A DNA stretch of 64,000 nt from Rhododendron vialii (lineage: Eukaryota > Streptophyta > Magnoliopsida > Ericales > Ericaceae), in NCBI RefSeq assembly GCF_030253575.1, contig NC_080566.1, positions 29,981,001 to 30,045,000 of the forward strand, written 5' to 3'. The notes under the pieces were generated by a model, which saw nothing but the letters and a program-made list of their open reading frames with translations, had not been told where the DNA came from and made no database searches. Below are positions 37,029-45,153 of the stretch, in pieces. The position numbers were made by a program, and so were the translations under genes. The stretch's first letter is position 1. Every line of letters starts with the position of its first letter.

Positions 37029-37067
<39 letters not shown>
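37029..37067. repeat. (CT)n microsatellite
   Basis: A pure ct run between the telo-boxes and the first U14 copy, perhaps in the leader of the precursor RNA. Confidence 0.95.
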
Positions 37068-37068
<1 letters not shown>

Positions 37069-37244
37069 CCTGATGAATCTAGCCACGCTGACAAAGATGC
37101 CCTGCACTCTCAGTTTCGATCTCAATAGCTTGGTGTGTGCGTATTCCGTAGTAGACTGATTACGAAGATTTCGTTGTTGATTTCGGTTAAATGCGTGTGT
37201 TTTGTTTTTTTTTTTTCATGTGATTTTTGCACTAATTTCGGTGT

Positions 37245-37367
37245 TATTGATGATGAATCCATTAAGGCTTTTTTCTCAAAAAACATTCGCAGTGGCCGCC
37301 TGATATAGCTGTCGCCTTTCGCCGGGCTTGAGAGCTGGTGTTGCCCTTCTTTGGATGTCCGACACAC
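37245..37367 (+). ncRNA. U14: U14 snoRNA copy 1, altered D box
   Basis: Box C atgatga (37250-37256) is followed by the U14 domain A motif acattcgcagt and by domain B with ttggatgt. The D box reads CCGA (37359-37362) instead of CTGA. The first domain B bases (cttctttgg) also differ from the other copies. A changed D box usually stops snoRNP assembly, so this outermost copy may be a pseudogene. Confidence 0.75.
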
Positions 37368-38051
37368 CAAACTCCATCATCTATGGAAAACCTAATTAAA
37401 ACATCACTCTTGTGTTTATGGATCTAAATTAGGGTTTTGGTCAGGTATCATAGTTTTTTAGGAGCCCGTTTGTTTGACGGGACTAATAGTTGGGGAACAT
37501 ATAGTTACTATAGAAGACGTAGTAGTTCCATTAGGCTTATAATGATTCAATTACTAATACCACATCTTCCACAGCATTTTAGTAAGTTTTTTTTGCCCGT
37601 GTGATGCAAATAAGATGTATATTTATCGTAGGCCGTAGAATTTTGACTGGATACTTGGTATGTAGTTCTTGACAATACAGACTAATCCAAGGCCAGTACT
37701 CGCCCACAAAAGGTGTTTTGCTTTTGACTTAGTGGAGAAAACAGGGGTACTTGCTTCTCTGGTTATTAATGATTTGCGTTTGAGAGGTGTTTATGTAGAA
37801 TTGTGGTGATTTACCCTTTCGTTGGGACATGTCTGCCCCTTTAGTGTGATATCAATTGCTTCAGGGATGAACAAGTTCCCGATATGCATCCACCCTTCTC
37901 ACTTTGTCAGCAAAATCTTTTGGTTTGTTTTTTTGCTGATCATTAAAGGTTGGGACATTTCTTGCTAATCATTTATTTGAAGTTGATTGGTGAATGATGA
38001 TAAGTTTATTTATGCATTGTTGTTTAGTCTTATGAAAATTTTAATTCAGTG

Positions 38052-38176
38052 GGTCTGTGATGACAAATCTAAAGGCTTGTTTCTCGGAACATTCGCAGTG
38101 GCCGCCTAAGATCTTTCGCCTACGCCAGGCTTGAGAGAAAATGCTGCTTTAACCCTTCCTTGGATGTCTGAGACAA
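38052..38176 (+). ncRNA. U14: U14 (SNORD14) snoRNA copy 2
   Basis: Box C GTGATGA (38057-38063), domain A acattcgcagtggccgcc, domain B cttccttggatgt and D box CTGA (38168-38171). Domain A of U14 pairs with 18S rRNA and is needed for pre-rRNA cleavage. Domain B lies just 5' of box D and pairs with 18S acatccaaggaag, directing 2'-O-methylation of a cytosine by the D+5 rule (established for U14). All key boxes are intact. Confidence 0.92.
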
Positions 38177-38484
38177 TATTTGATTTGCTGCCGTTTCAAC
38201 ATATTTAGTAGTTCAAAGTTGTTTTTTTTAACAGAAGCTATATAAAAATAGATACAAAAATGTAACTGAGTTATGATGCTCCAACCCTTATGTTTGGCTT
38301 TCGTTTTTGTATGCTGCTTTTTCTCAATAGGTATTACTTTAAATCAATTTTAGGACATCCTTTTTTCCCTAGTTCTTCCGGGGATTTTGCTAGAAGCCTA
38401 CTTATATATACTGAAGTGTGATTGTATGTTAGGTGGAACTGTGGAAGAAGTCTATATATTTTCTACCTTAAAACCGCTGTTAAT

Positions 38485-38530
38485 TATGAAAAATGCAGAA
38501 GCTTTTCTTCTAAACATTCGCTGTGGAAGT
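38485..38530 (+). pseudogene. U14 5' fragment
   Basis: The sequence ttaattatgaaaaatgcaga and then cttctaaacattcgctgtgg resembles the start of U14 through domain A, with box C decayed to ATGAAA. The 3' half is missing. Its upstream flank (ttttctaccttaaa) is shared with the decayed copy near 39890, so both come from one older duplication. Confidence 0.65.
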
Positions 38531-38814
38531 AGTATATGTACTCTCTAGTTTGTGCTTGCTGATATGCTTTTTGATACTCCTAATATTTATTATTTTGATT
38601 GTGAGGTTCTTTTTGGTACTCACTTTAATTTGGTGTAAAATAAAAAAAATATGTATATAGAAATATTTTTTGGGAGGGTTTGGAAATGCAGGGATTTGTG
38701 TAGGGGAAAATTTTAAAGTGGGACACATGGAGTATCTTACTGGCAACTATGTGAAATAGAGAGTAAGAGATCAAATATTTTATTTTGTTTGTAGGTTTTA
38801 AAGAAAAGGAGAGT

Positions 38815-38909
38815 ATGGTGGCAAGGATGATGATACAATTAGATGTCTGAATGGAGTTATCCATGAAAGAAAATTTTGAGGCTTATTGATATTCTGACAT
38901 TGCCATCAT
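38815..38909 (+). ncRNA. C/D box snoRNA, family 2, copy A
   Basis: A terminal stem atggtggcaa/ttgccatcat closes box C ATGATGA (38827-38833) and box D CTGA (38894-38897). An internal D'-like ctga follows ttagatgt. Just before box D stands ggcttattgatatt. Twelve of these bases (gcttattgatat) are exactly complementary to atatcaataagc, found near the 5' end of plant 25S rRNA. The D+5 rule points at a uridine, U44 by my count of an Arabidopsis-like 25S. It lies between U14 copies, probably on the same precursor. I do not assign a plant snoR name. Confidence 0.8.
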
Positions 38910-39304
38910 TTTCAAATATTTCTCCCTTCTTTCTTTTCTTGATTTCTCTTCTACTGTTGTATATTTTTAGATGAATGATATAGTTAGAGAAATTAGATTT
39001 GGCAAATTTGGACAAAACACGTGACAGTTGCATTCGTAAACCCTTCAAATTAGCTCTATTCTACTTTAAGTTTGCTTGGTTTCTCCTAGTCTATGTATAT
39101 TGCTATCCTTTTGCCTTGTTCTTGCAGATCTTGTATTCGTGTTGCAAATCAACTTTTTTGGAATAATGGTTGCTTGTAAGGGGAACTGGGGTTGATTAGG
39201 TTCTCCCCTTAAAAACCTAGGTTCATGATAAACTAGTCTTGTATGAGTTCAAAAATTATTTGTGTCTAATGCTCTAGTTTGTCTTCATATGTTGAATTAA
39301 CTAC

Positions 39305-39429
39305 TGTTGATGATGACAAAACCAAAGGCTTGTTTCTCGGAACATTCGCAGTGGCCGCCTAAGATCTTTCGCCTTCGCCAGGCTTGAGAGATAATGCTGC
39401 TTCATTCCTTCCTTGGATGTCTGAAACAA
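39305..39429 (+). ncRNA. U14: U14 snoRNA copy 3
   Basis: Box C ATGATGA (39310-39316), domain A acattcgcagtggccgcc, domain B ccttccttggatgt and box D CTGA (39421-39424) are all intact. It has the a-type leader cttgtttctcggaac. The short flanks tgtt/aaca can pair. Confidence 0.92.
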
Positions 39430-39504
39430 TCATGAACTTTTGGGTTTTGGAAAATTAGCTGACATTTGCTTTAGTCCTTCCTTTGATTTACTAGGTAAAT
39501 TTCA

Positions 39505-39661
39505 ATGCCCCTTGGTCACCGCCACGCGGTGCCCCAAATTCTTTCTCCACCGTTCATTTGTGTGGTCTCCATCTCTGGAGCCCATACAAGTGTATGTAGT
39601 CCACACAATTGTGTGGTTGAGGAGAGTTTTCGGCACCGCCACATGGTGCCCCCAGGGGCAT
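39505..39661. mobile_element. MITE of 157 bp in the snoRNA cluster
   Basis: The left arm atgccccttggtcaccgcca plus cgcggtgccc matches the reverse complement of the right arm (gggcaccatgtggcggtgcc when read inward). The outermost atgcccc/ggggcat is perfect. gtgtggt/accacac arms continue inward. No coding content. No clear target duplication was seen. It lies about 75 bp after U14 copy 3 and is absent from the later repeat units. Confidence 0.65.
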
Positions 39662-39900
39662 GTATAAGATCCTCAAGATCTTTCCCTTGGGTGTGCTTTA
39701 TAGATTATGCTGCTCCAATTCATACTTCTTTGAGCTGTTTATTTTTTTGTTCACTGCTTTGCAAATCTATTTGACTGTATCCTTTTTATCGTGGTTCATT
39801 GTAAAGTACAATGATTTTCTTCCAGGATTTTACTTGAAGCCTATTCATAAGTGGGGATGTACGTGAGGTAGTCTTATATATTTTCTACCTTAAACTGATG

Positions 39901-40015
39901 TCAATTATGTCAAATCCAGAGGCTTGTTTTTAAAAAGTCGACACTGTGTGCCTAAGATGTCCTCCGTCAGGCTTGAGAAATAATGCTACTTCAATCCTTC
40001 CTTCAACATGGCTGA
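39901..40015 (+). pseudogene. Decayed U14 copy 4
   Basis: Box C reads atgtca, domain A (acattcgcagt) is lost to gtcgacactgtgtg, and domain B reads ccttcaacatgg before CTGA (40012-40015). The aligned order cctaag, gtcaggcttgaga, taatgctacttca still marks it as U14. It is clearly non-functional. Confidence 0.75.
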
Positions 40016-40191
40016 TTTCCTTTCTTGCCTTTGCATGTTTATGTGATCATTTACCAATCTTAGATGGCTTTGGATATCACATGCTTGTATGGATGCAGCT
40101 GTAATAAGACGTCAAATTTGCTGCGACCGGTGATTAATAGATAATGTTCCTCCACTTGTTGCATGCTTGACTCTGATTTTTTTAGATGTGG

Positions 40192-40326
40192 CAGTATGAG
40201 TGAATTAATATTTATCCATCTTTTCATCGTTCACCTTAAGACAGAAATGTTCCTGAAAGGATTATTTGAACTTAATCTTGCTGGAGGACTTTTGATCCAT
40301 TCATGTGCGGTTCTACCAGAATAGTA
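40192..40326 (+). ncRNA. Candidate H/ACA snoRNA, copy 1
   Basis: A possible 5' hairpin closed by gtgaa/ttcac is followed by an H-box-like ACAGAA hinge. A 3' hairpin closed by ctggagga/tctaccag comes next, then a and ATA in the place of ACA, 3 nt before the proposed end. The same layout recurs in every 1.2-kb unit. The structure was drawn by eye and no pseudouridylation target was found. It could be only a conserved spacer. Confidence 0.3.
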
Positions 40327-40373
40327 CTGGTCGACTACACTCTACATTTTGTCAACTTGTAGCTACTCTCGAC

Positions 40374-40498
40374 TGTTTATGATGACAGTTACAAAGTCTT
40401 GTTTCTCTAAACATTCGCAGTGGCCGCCTAAGATCTTTCGCCTTCGCCAGGCTTGAGAGATAATGCTGCTTCATTCCTTCCTTGGATGTCTGAAACAA
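40374..40498 (+). ncRNA. U14: U14 snoRNA copy 5 (b type)
   Basis: Box C ATGATGA (40379-40385) and box D CTGA (40490-40493) are closed by a perfect tgttt/aaaca stem. Domain A acattcgcagt and domain B ccttccttggatgt are intact. First gene of repeat unit 1. Confidence 0.93.
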
Positions 40499-40738
40499 TC
40501 ATAATTTTTTGGGTTTTGGAAAATTTAGCAGACTTTACTGTTTTGGTAGTTAAAATTTAGCAGACTTACTGTGTTATGTTGTCTAATTTATATGTAATGA
40601 TTCTCTTTTGTTTTGATTATGATTTTTTTTGTTTTCTTACTGGCATTGTGTGTAATTGCATATTTTGCTAACGACTATGTGAAATAGAGTAAGAGAGCAA
40701 ATATTTTATTGTGTATATAGTCTAAAGAAAAGTAGATT

Positions 40739-40833
40739 ATGGTGGCAAGGATGATGATGCAATTAGATGTCTGAATGGAGTTATCCCTGAACAAAAATTT
40801 TGAGGCTTATTGATATTTTGACATTGCCACCAT
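40739..40833 (+). ncRNA. C/D snoRNA family 2, copy B, altered D box
   Basis: Perfect stem atggtggcaa/ttgccaccat, box C ATGATGA (40751-40757) and the same 25S guide ggcttattgatatt. Box D reads TTGA (40818-40821) instead of CTGA, which should weaken or abolish box binding. Probably a decaying copy. Confidence 0.65.
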
Positions 40834-40856
40834 TTCTTTCTAGTTTTGCCTGTTTA

Positions 40857-40954
40857 GATGAATGATGATAGGGTTAGAGAAATTAAGTTTGGCAAATTTG
40901 CTCAGAACACATGCCAAATTGTTGCCCACGCCCAAAATGTGTTGACTGATGGAT
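40857..40954 (+). ncRNA. Weak C/D snoRNA candidate, copy 1
   Basis: ATGATGA (40862-40868) and CTGA (40946-40949) stand 84 nt apart at a plausible spacing, but no terminal stem is visible and I recognise no rRNA target for the bases before CTGA (aaatgtgttga). It may be chance. Confidence 0.2.
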
Positions 40955-41223
40955 TTGGTGTGTAATGCGATTGTCAGAGCATTTGTGAACCTTTCAAATT
41001 ATCTCCATTCTACCTATCTTAGTATATTTGCTTACTTTTTACTATTGCCGTGTTCTTGCAGATCTTGTTACACAAATCATCGCTTAGACTTTTGGTTGCT
41101 TGTAAGGGGAACTTGGGTTGATTCAGGGTATCTCCTTTAAAACCTATGTTCAAGATAAACTACCCTTGTATGAGTTCTGAAATTGTTTGTTTCTATTACT
41201 TTTTCATATGTTGAATTTACTTG

Positions 41224-41348
41224 TGTTGATGATGACAAATCCAAAGGCTTGTTTCTCGGAACATTCGCAGTGGCCGCCTAAGATCTTTCGCCTTCGCCAG
41301 GCTTGAGAGATAATGCTGCTTCATTCCTTCCTTGGATGTCTGAACCAA
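41224..41348 (+). ncRNA. U14: U14 snoRNA copy 6 (a type)
   Basis: Box C ATGATGA (41229-41235), domain A and B intact, box D CTGA (41340-41343). The 3' flank reads aacc instead of aaca, which slightly weakens the short stem. Confidence 0.92.
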
Positions 41349-41412
41349 TCATGAACTTTTGGGTTTTGGAAAATTAGCTGACATTTGCTTTAATCCTTCC
41401 TTTGTACTTTTA

Positions 41413-41554
41413 GGCATGGCAGTCTGAGTGAAATAGTATTTATTGTTCTTTTCATAGATCACGTTTAAGACTGAAATGTTCCTAAAAGGGATTTGAACTT
41501 AATCTTGCTGGAGGACTTTTTGATACATTCATGTGCGGTTCTACCAGAACAGTA
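41413..41554 (+). ncRNA. Candidate H/ACA snoRNA, copy 2
   Basis: 5' hairpin gtga/tcac, possibly extended by cagtct/agactg. The 3' hairpin is ctggagga/tctaccag, followed by ACA at 41549-41551 and three more bases. The hinge reads actgaa, not a true ANANNA H box. Confidence 0.3.
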
Positions 41555-41601
41555 CTAGTTGACTACACTCTACATTTTGTCAGCTTGCAGCTACTCTCAA
41601 C

Positions 41602-41726
41602 TGTTTATGATGACAATTCCAAAGGCTTGTTTCTCTAAACATTCGCAGTGGCCGCCTAAGATCTTTCGCCTTCGCCAGGCTTGAGAGATAATGCTGCTTC
41701 ATTCCTTCCTTGGATGTCTGAAACAA
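41602..41726 (+). ncRNA. U14: U14 snoRNA copy 7 (b type)
   Basis: Box C ATGATGA (41607-41613), box D CTGA (41718-41721), tgttt/aaaca stem, both 18S-pairing domains intact. First gene of repeat unit 2. Confidence 0.93.
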
Positions 41727-41934
41727 TCATAATTTTTTGGGTTTTGGAAAATTTAGCAGACTTACTGTGTTATGCTCTCTAATTTATATGTAATGATACT
41801 CTTTTGTTTTGCTTGTGATTTTTTTTGTTATCTTACTGGCATTGTGTGTAATTGCATATTTTGCTGACGACTATGTGAAATAGAGTAAGATAGCAAATAT
41901 TTTATTGTGTATATAGTCTAAGGAAAAGTGGATT

Positions 41935-42029
41935 ATGGTGGCAAGGATGATGATGCAATTAGATGTCTGAATGGAGTTATCCCTGAAAGAAAATTTTGAG
42001 GCTTATTGATATTCTGACATTGCCACCAT
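41935..42029 (+). ncRNA. C/D snoRNA family 2, copy C
   Basis: Stem atggtggcaa/ttgccaccat, box C ATGATGA (41947-41953), guide ggcttattgatatt against 25S, box D CTGA (42014-42017). All boxes are canonical. Confidence 0.82.
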
Positions 42030-42052
42030 TTCTTTCTAGTTTTGTCTGTTTA

Positions 42053-42150
42053 GATGAATGATGATAGGGTTAGGGAAACTAAGTTTGGCAAATTACCTCA
42101 GAAAACATGCCAAATTGTTGCCCACACCCACCATGTGTTGACTGATGGAT
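42053..42150 (+). ncRNA. Weak C/D snoRNA candidate, copy 2
   Basis: ATGATGA (42058-42064) and CTGA (42142-42145), preceded by caccatgtgttga. No stem and no known target. Homologous to 40857-40954. Confidence 0.2.
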
Positions 42151-42419
42151 TTGGTGTGTAATGCGATTGTCAGAGCATTTGTGAACCTTTCAAATTATCT
42201 CCATTCTACCTATCTTAGTATATTTGCTTACTTTTTACTTTAGCCGTGTTCTTGCAGATCTTGTTACACAAATCATCGCTTAGACTTTTGGTTGCTTGTA
42301 AGGGGAACTTGGGTTGATTCAGGGTATCTCCTTTAAAACCTATGTTCAAGATAAACTACCCTTGTATGAGTTCTGAAATTGTTTGTTTCTATTACTTTTT
42401 CATATGTTAAATTTACTTG

Positions 42420-42544
42420 TGTTGATGATGACAAATCCAAAGGCTTGTTTCTCGGAACATTCGCAGTGGCCGCCTAAGATCTTTCGCCTTCGCCAGGCTT
42501 GAGAGATAATGCTGCTTCATTCCTTCCTTGGATGTCTGAAACAA
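42420..42544 (+). ncRNA. U14: U14 snoRNA copy 8 (a type)
   Basis: Box C ATGATGA (42425-42431), box D CTGA (42536-42539), intact domains A and B. Confidence 0.93.
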
Positions 42545-42610
42545 TCATGAACTTTTGGGTTTTGGAAAATTAGCTGACATTTGCTTTAATCCTTCCTTTG
42601 AACTTTTAGG

Positions 42611-42750
42611 TATGGCAGTCTGAGTGGAATAGTATTTATTGTTCTTTTTGTAGATCATGTTTAAGACTGAAATGTTCCTAAAAGGGTTTTGAACTTAATC
42701 TTGCTGGAGGACTTTTTGATACATTCATGTGCAGTTCTACCAGAACAGTA
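42611..42750 (+). ncRNA. Candidate H/ACA snoRNA, copy 3
   Basis: Same 3' hairpin (ctggagga/tctaccag) with ACA at 42745-42747. The 5' hairpin is weaker here (gtgg/tcat), which speaks against strong selection on it. Confidence 0.25.
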
Positions 42751-42797
42751 CTAGTTGACTACACTCTACATTTTGTCAGCTTGCAGCTACTCTCAAC

Positions 42798-42922
42798 TGT
42801 TTATGATGACAATTCCAAAGGCTTGTTTCTCTAAACATTCGCAGTGGCCGCCTAAGATCTTTCGCCTTCGCCAGGCTTGAGAGATAATGCTGCTTCATTC
42901 CTTCCTTGGATGTCTGAAACAA
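42798..42922 (+). ncRNA. U14: U14 snoRNA copy 9 (b type)
   Basis: Box C ATGATGA (42803-42809), box D CTGA (42914-42917), tgttt/aaaca stem, intact domains. First gene of repeat unit 3. Confidence 0.93.
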
Positions 42923-43130
42923 TCATAATTTTTTGGGTTTTGGAAAATTTAGCAGACTTACTGTGTTATGCTCTCTAATTTATATGTAATGATACTCTTT
43001 TGTTTTGCTTGTGATTTTTTTTGTTATCATACTGGCATTGTGTGTAATTGCATATTTTGCTGACGACTATGTGAAATAGAGTAAGATAGCAAATATTTTA
43101 TTGTGTATATAGTCTAAGGAAAAGTGGATT

Positions 43131-43225
43131 ATGGTGGCAAGGATGATGATGCAATTAGATGTCTGAATGGAGTTATCCCTGAAAGAAAATTTTGAGGCTT
43201 ATTGATATTCTGACATTGCCACCAT
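43131..43225 (+). ncRNA. C/D snoRNA family 2, copy D
   Basis: Stem atggtggcaa/ttgccaccat, box C ATGATGA (43143-43149), same 25S guide, box D CTGA (43210-43213). All boxes are canonical. Confidence 0.82.
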
Positions 43226-43248
43226 TTCTTTCTAGTTTTGTCTGTTTA

Positions 43249-43348
43249 GATGAATGATGATAGGGTTAGAGAATATATAAGTTTGGCAAATTTGCTCAGA
43301 ACACATGCCAAATTGTTGCCCACACCCACCATGTGTTGACTGATGGAT
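43249..43348 (+). ncRNA. Weak C/D snoRNA candidate, copy 3
   Basis: ATGATGA (43254-43260) and CTGA (43340-43343). A small insertion (gaatatataag) lies between the boxes compared with the other copies. Confidence 0.2.
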
Positions 43349-43617
43349 TTGGTGTGTAATGCGATTGTCAGAGCATTTGTGAACGCTTCAAATTATCTCC
43401 ATTCTACCTATCTTAGTATATTTGCTTACTTTTTACTTTTGCCGTGTTCTTGCAGATCTTGTTACACAAATCATCGCTTAGACTTTTGGTTGCTTGTAAG
43501 GGGAACTTGGGTTGATTCAGGGTATCTCCTTTAAAACCTATGTTCAAGATAAACTACCCTTGTATGAGTTCTGAAATTGTTTGTTTCTATTACTTTTTCA
43601 TATGTTGAATTTACTTG

Positions 43618-43742
43618 TGTTGATGATGACAAATCCAAAGGCTTGTTTCTCGGAACATTCGCAGTGGCCGCCTAAGATCTTTCGCCTTCGCCAGGCTTGA
43701 GAGATAATGCTGCTTCATTCCTTCCTTGGATGTCTGAAACAA
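43618..43742 (+). ncRNA. U14: U14 snoRNA copy 10 (a type)
   Basis: Box C ATGATGA (43623-43629), box D CTGA (43734-43737), intact domains A and B. Last complete U14 of the array. Confidence 0.93.
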
Positions 43743-43807
43743 TCATGAACTTTTGGGTTTTGGAAAATTAGCTGACATTTGCTTTAATCCTTCCTTTGTA
43801 CTTTTAG

Positions 43808-43946
43808 GCATGGCAGTCTGAGTGAAATAGTATTTATTGTTCTTTTCATAGATCACGTTTAAGACAGAAATGTTCCTAAAAAGGTTTTGAACTTAATCTT
43901 GCTGGAGGACTTTTGATACATTCATGTGCGGTTCTACCAGAATAGT
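43808..43946 (+). ncRNA. Candidate H/ACA snoRNA, copy 4
   Basis: 5' hairpin gtga/tcac, H-box-like ACAGAA hinge, 3' hairpin ctggagga/tctaccag, then ATA in the ACA position. Confidence 0.3.
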
Positions 43947-43984
43947 ACCGTTGACTACACTCTACATTTTGTGAAATTGTAGCT

Positions 43985-44040
43985 ACTGATGATTCCAAAT
44001 GCTTGTTTCTAGTGGATGCCTATGATCTTGCGCCTTAGAG
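43985..44040 (+). pseudogene. U14 remnant at the array end
   Basis: The sequence ctgatgattccaaatgcttg continues with tttctagtggatgcctatga. It keeps the U14 leader and part of the gtggccgcc region but has lost acattcgca and everything beyond. It marks where a fourth repeat unit decayed. Confidence 0.7.
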
Positions 44041-44218
44041 ATTCTTTTAATTATCTATCTTGTGTTATGTGTAGTTGCGCTGACAGCTCTGAAATAAATA
44101 CAGTTAAGAGTTGTGTTATGTGTAGTTGCATATTTTGCTGACAACTCTGAAATAAATGACAGTTATGAGTAACTATTTTATTGAGTGTTGTATTTTTTAG
44201 AGAAAAGCGAAAAGGGAG
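44041..44218. repeat. Diverged array spacer with internal duplication
   Basis: A unit with ttgtgttatgtgtagttgc and gctgaca followed by ctctgaaataaat appears twice. It corresponds to the spacer between U14-b and the family 2 snoRNA in the intact units. Confidence 0.6.
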
Positions 44219-44330
44219 TATGGTGGCAAGAATGATGAAACTATTAGATGTCATGTAGCTTCCCACCGAAAATCTGTTTGCTTATGGGCTTGGTGTAAAA
44301 TTCCTAAATCTTCATCCATTTGTTTGATGG
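44219..44330 (+). pseudogene. Family 2 snoRNA start fused to a coding-like segment
   Basis: tatggtggcaagaatgatga, then attagatgtc, is the beginning of the family 2 snoRNA. It runs on into gtagcttcccaccgaaaatctg and a coding-like stretch that recurs at 52866-52980. Box D and the 25S guide are missing. Confidence 0.5.
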
Positions 44331-44583
44331 ATTCTTTGCTTGCTCCTAGTTTGGATTGTACCTATTTTCTTAATGGTCTCATTTCAGCAACTAGGCTTTT
44401 TGGATCATGGGTTTGTAGAGGTCTCATTTCAGCAACTTATTGGTCCTAGTTGAGTTTTTTTTTTTTTTTTTTGTTCCCTTTATAAAACACACATCAATGT
44501 GGTATCAGCTTGTCCATGTAATTATTTTTTCAATGTATATATCATCGAAGTTTATCTTTTTAGCTTGCCATTGTGTTATCTTT

Positions 44584-44978
44584 GGCCACGTTTGATAAAC
44601 GGATTGGAGGTTGGGATTGGATTACTAAGGTGATGGTATTAGTAATTCTTTGTTTATCCAAAATTGGTCCGGATTGGTAGTCTCATGGGATGAACAATCC
44701 GGCCCATAGGGGGTATTAGCAATACCCCGTGGGACTTGGCATTCGTAGTCCAATCCCAACCCCTTCTCATTACCAATTTCTTCTATCAATCCAATCCCAT
44801 CATCTAATCCCATCTCAAACAAACATAATATTAATAATCCCATCATCTAATCCCATCCCAAACAAATATACTCATTATCAATCCTTTCTCATTAATAATT
44901 CCTTCTCATTACCAATCCCAATCCTAATCCCATCTCCTTACGAATCCCATCTATCTGTCACTATTATCAAACGGGGCC
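44584..44978. mobile_element. MITE-like element with terminal inverted repeats
   Basis: The left end ggccacgtttgataaacgga pairs with the right end, read inward as ggccccgtttgataatagtg. The interior is built from repeated aatcccatc/ccaatccc motifs and their complement. ttt stands on both sides, so a 3-bp duplication is possible but weak. No coding content. Confidence 0.6.
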
Positions 44979-44995
44979 TTTGTGTACTTTGGCAG

Positions 44996-45153
44996 GGATC
45001 TTTTTCTTCACAGTGCGGATAGATATAGAAAGGCTTGTGACAATCCAATAGGAATAGTGGCGAAGCCCATTTAACTGTGTTGATTGATGAGAAGACTGCT
45101 GGAATGAGTCTTGTGCTGAACTCTTTAACTCCGGACCAGAAGTTGCAGTTTTG
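44996..45153 (+). pseudogene. Unidentified exon-like segment
   Basis: Between an AG acceptor (44995) and a GT donor (45154) the reading EAHLTVLIDEKTAGMSLVLN, then SLTPDQKLQF, looks like real coding sequence. The first part needs a frame change near 45060. I do not recognise the family. It may be a gene fragment carried by an element, or a relic of a host gene next to the snoRNA locus. Confidence 0.35.

Larger units (their letters stand above)
40374..43984 (+). repeat. Tandem triplication of a 1.2-kb snoRNA unit
   Basis: Three head-to-tail units start at about 40374, 41602 and 42798 (box C spacing 1228 and 1196 bp), with a broken fourth start at 43985. Each holds, in order: a b-type U14 (leader cttgtttctctaaac), family 2 C/D snoRNA, a weaker C/D candidate, an a-type U14 (leader cttgtttctcggaac) and the H/ACA candidate. 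Spacers are nearly as similar as the RNAs, so the amplification is recent. Divergent relics of the same order at 38052-40326 suggest an older unit. Confidence 0.92.

Noticed and set aside
37071..37116. tgatga and ctga shortly before U14 copy 1, as a possible C/D snoRNA
   Set aside because: The boxes are only about 10 bp apart, there is no terminal stem and no second box.
40949..43534. Two almost identical 63-codon open frames (40949-41140 and 43343-43534)
   Set aside because: They lie in the spacer and U14-leader part of the tandem snoRNA units. Their similarity comes from the DNA duplication, and they show no domain.
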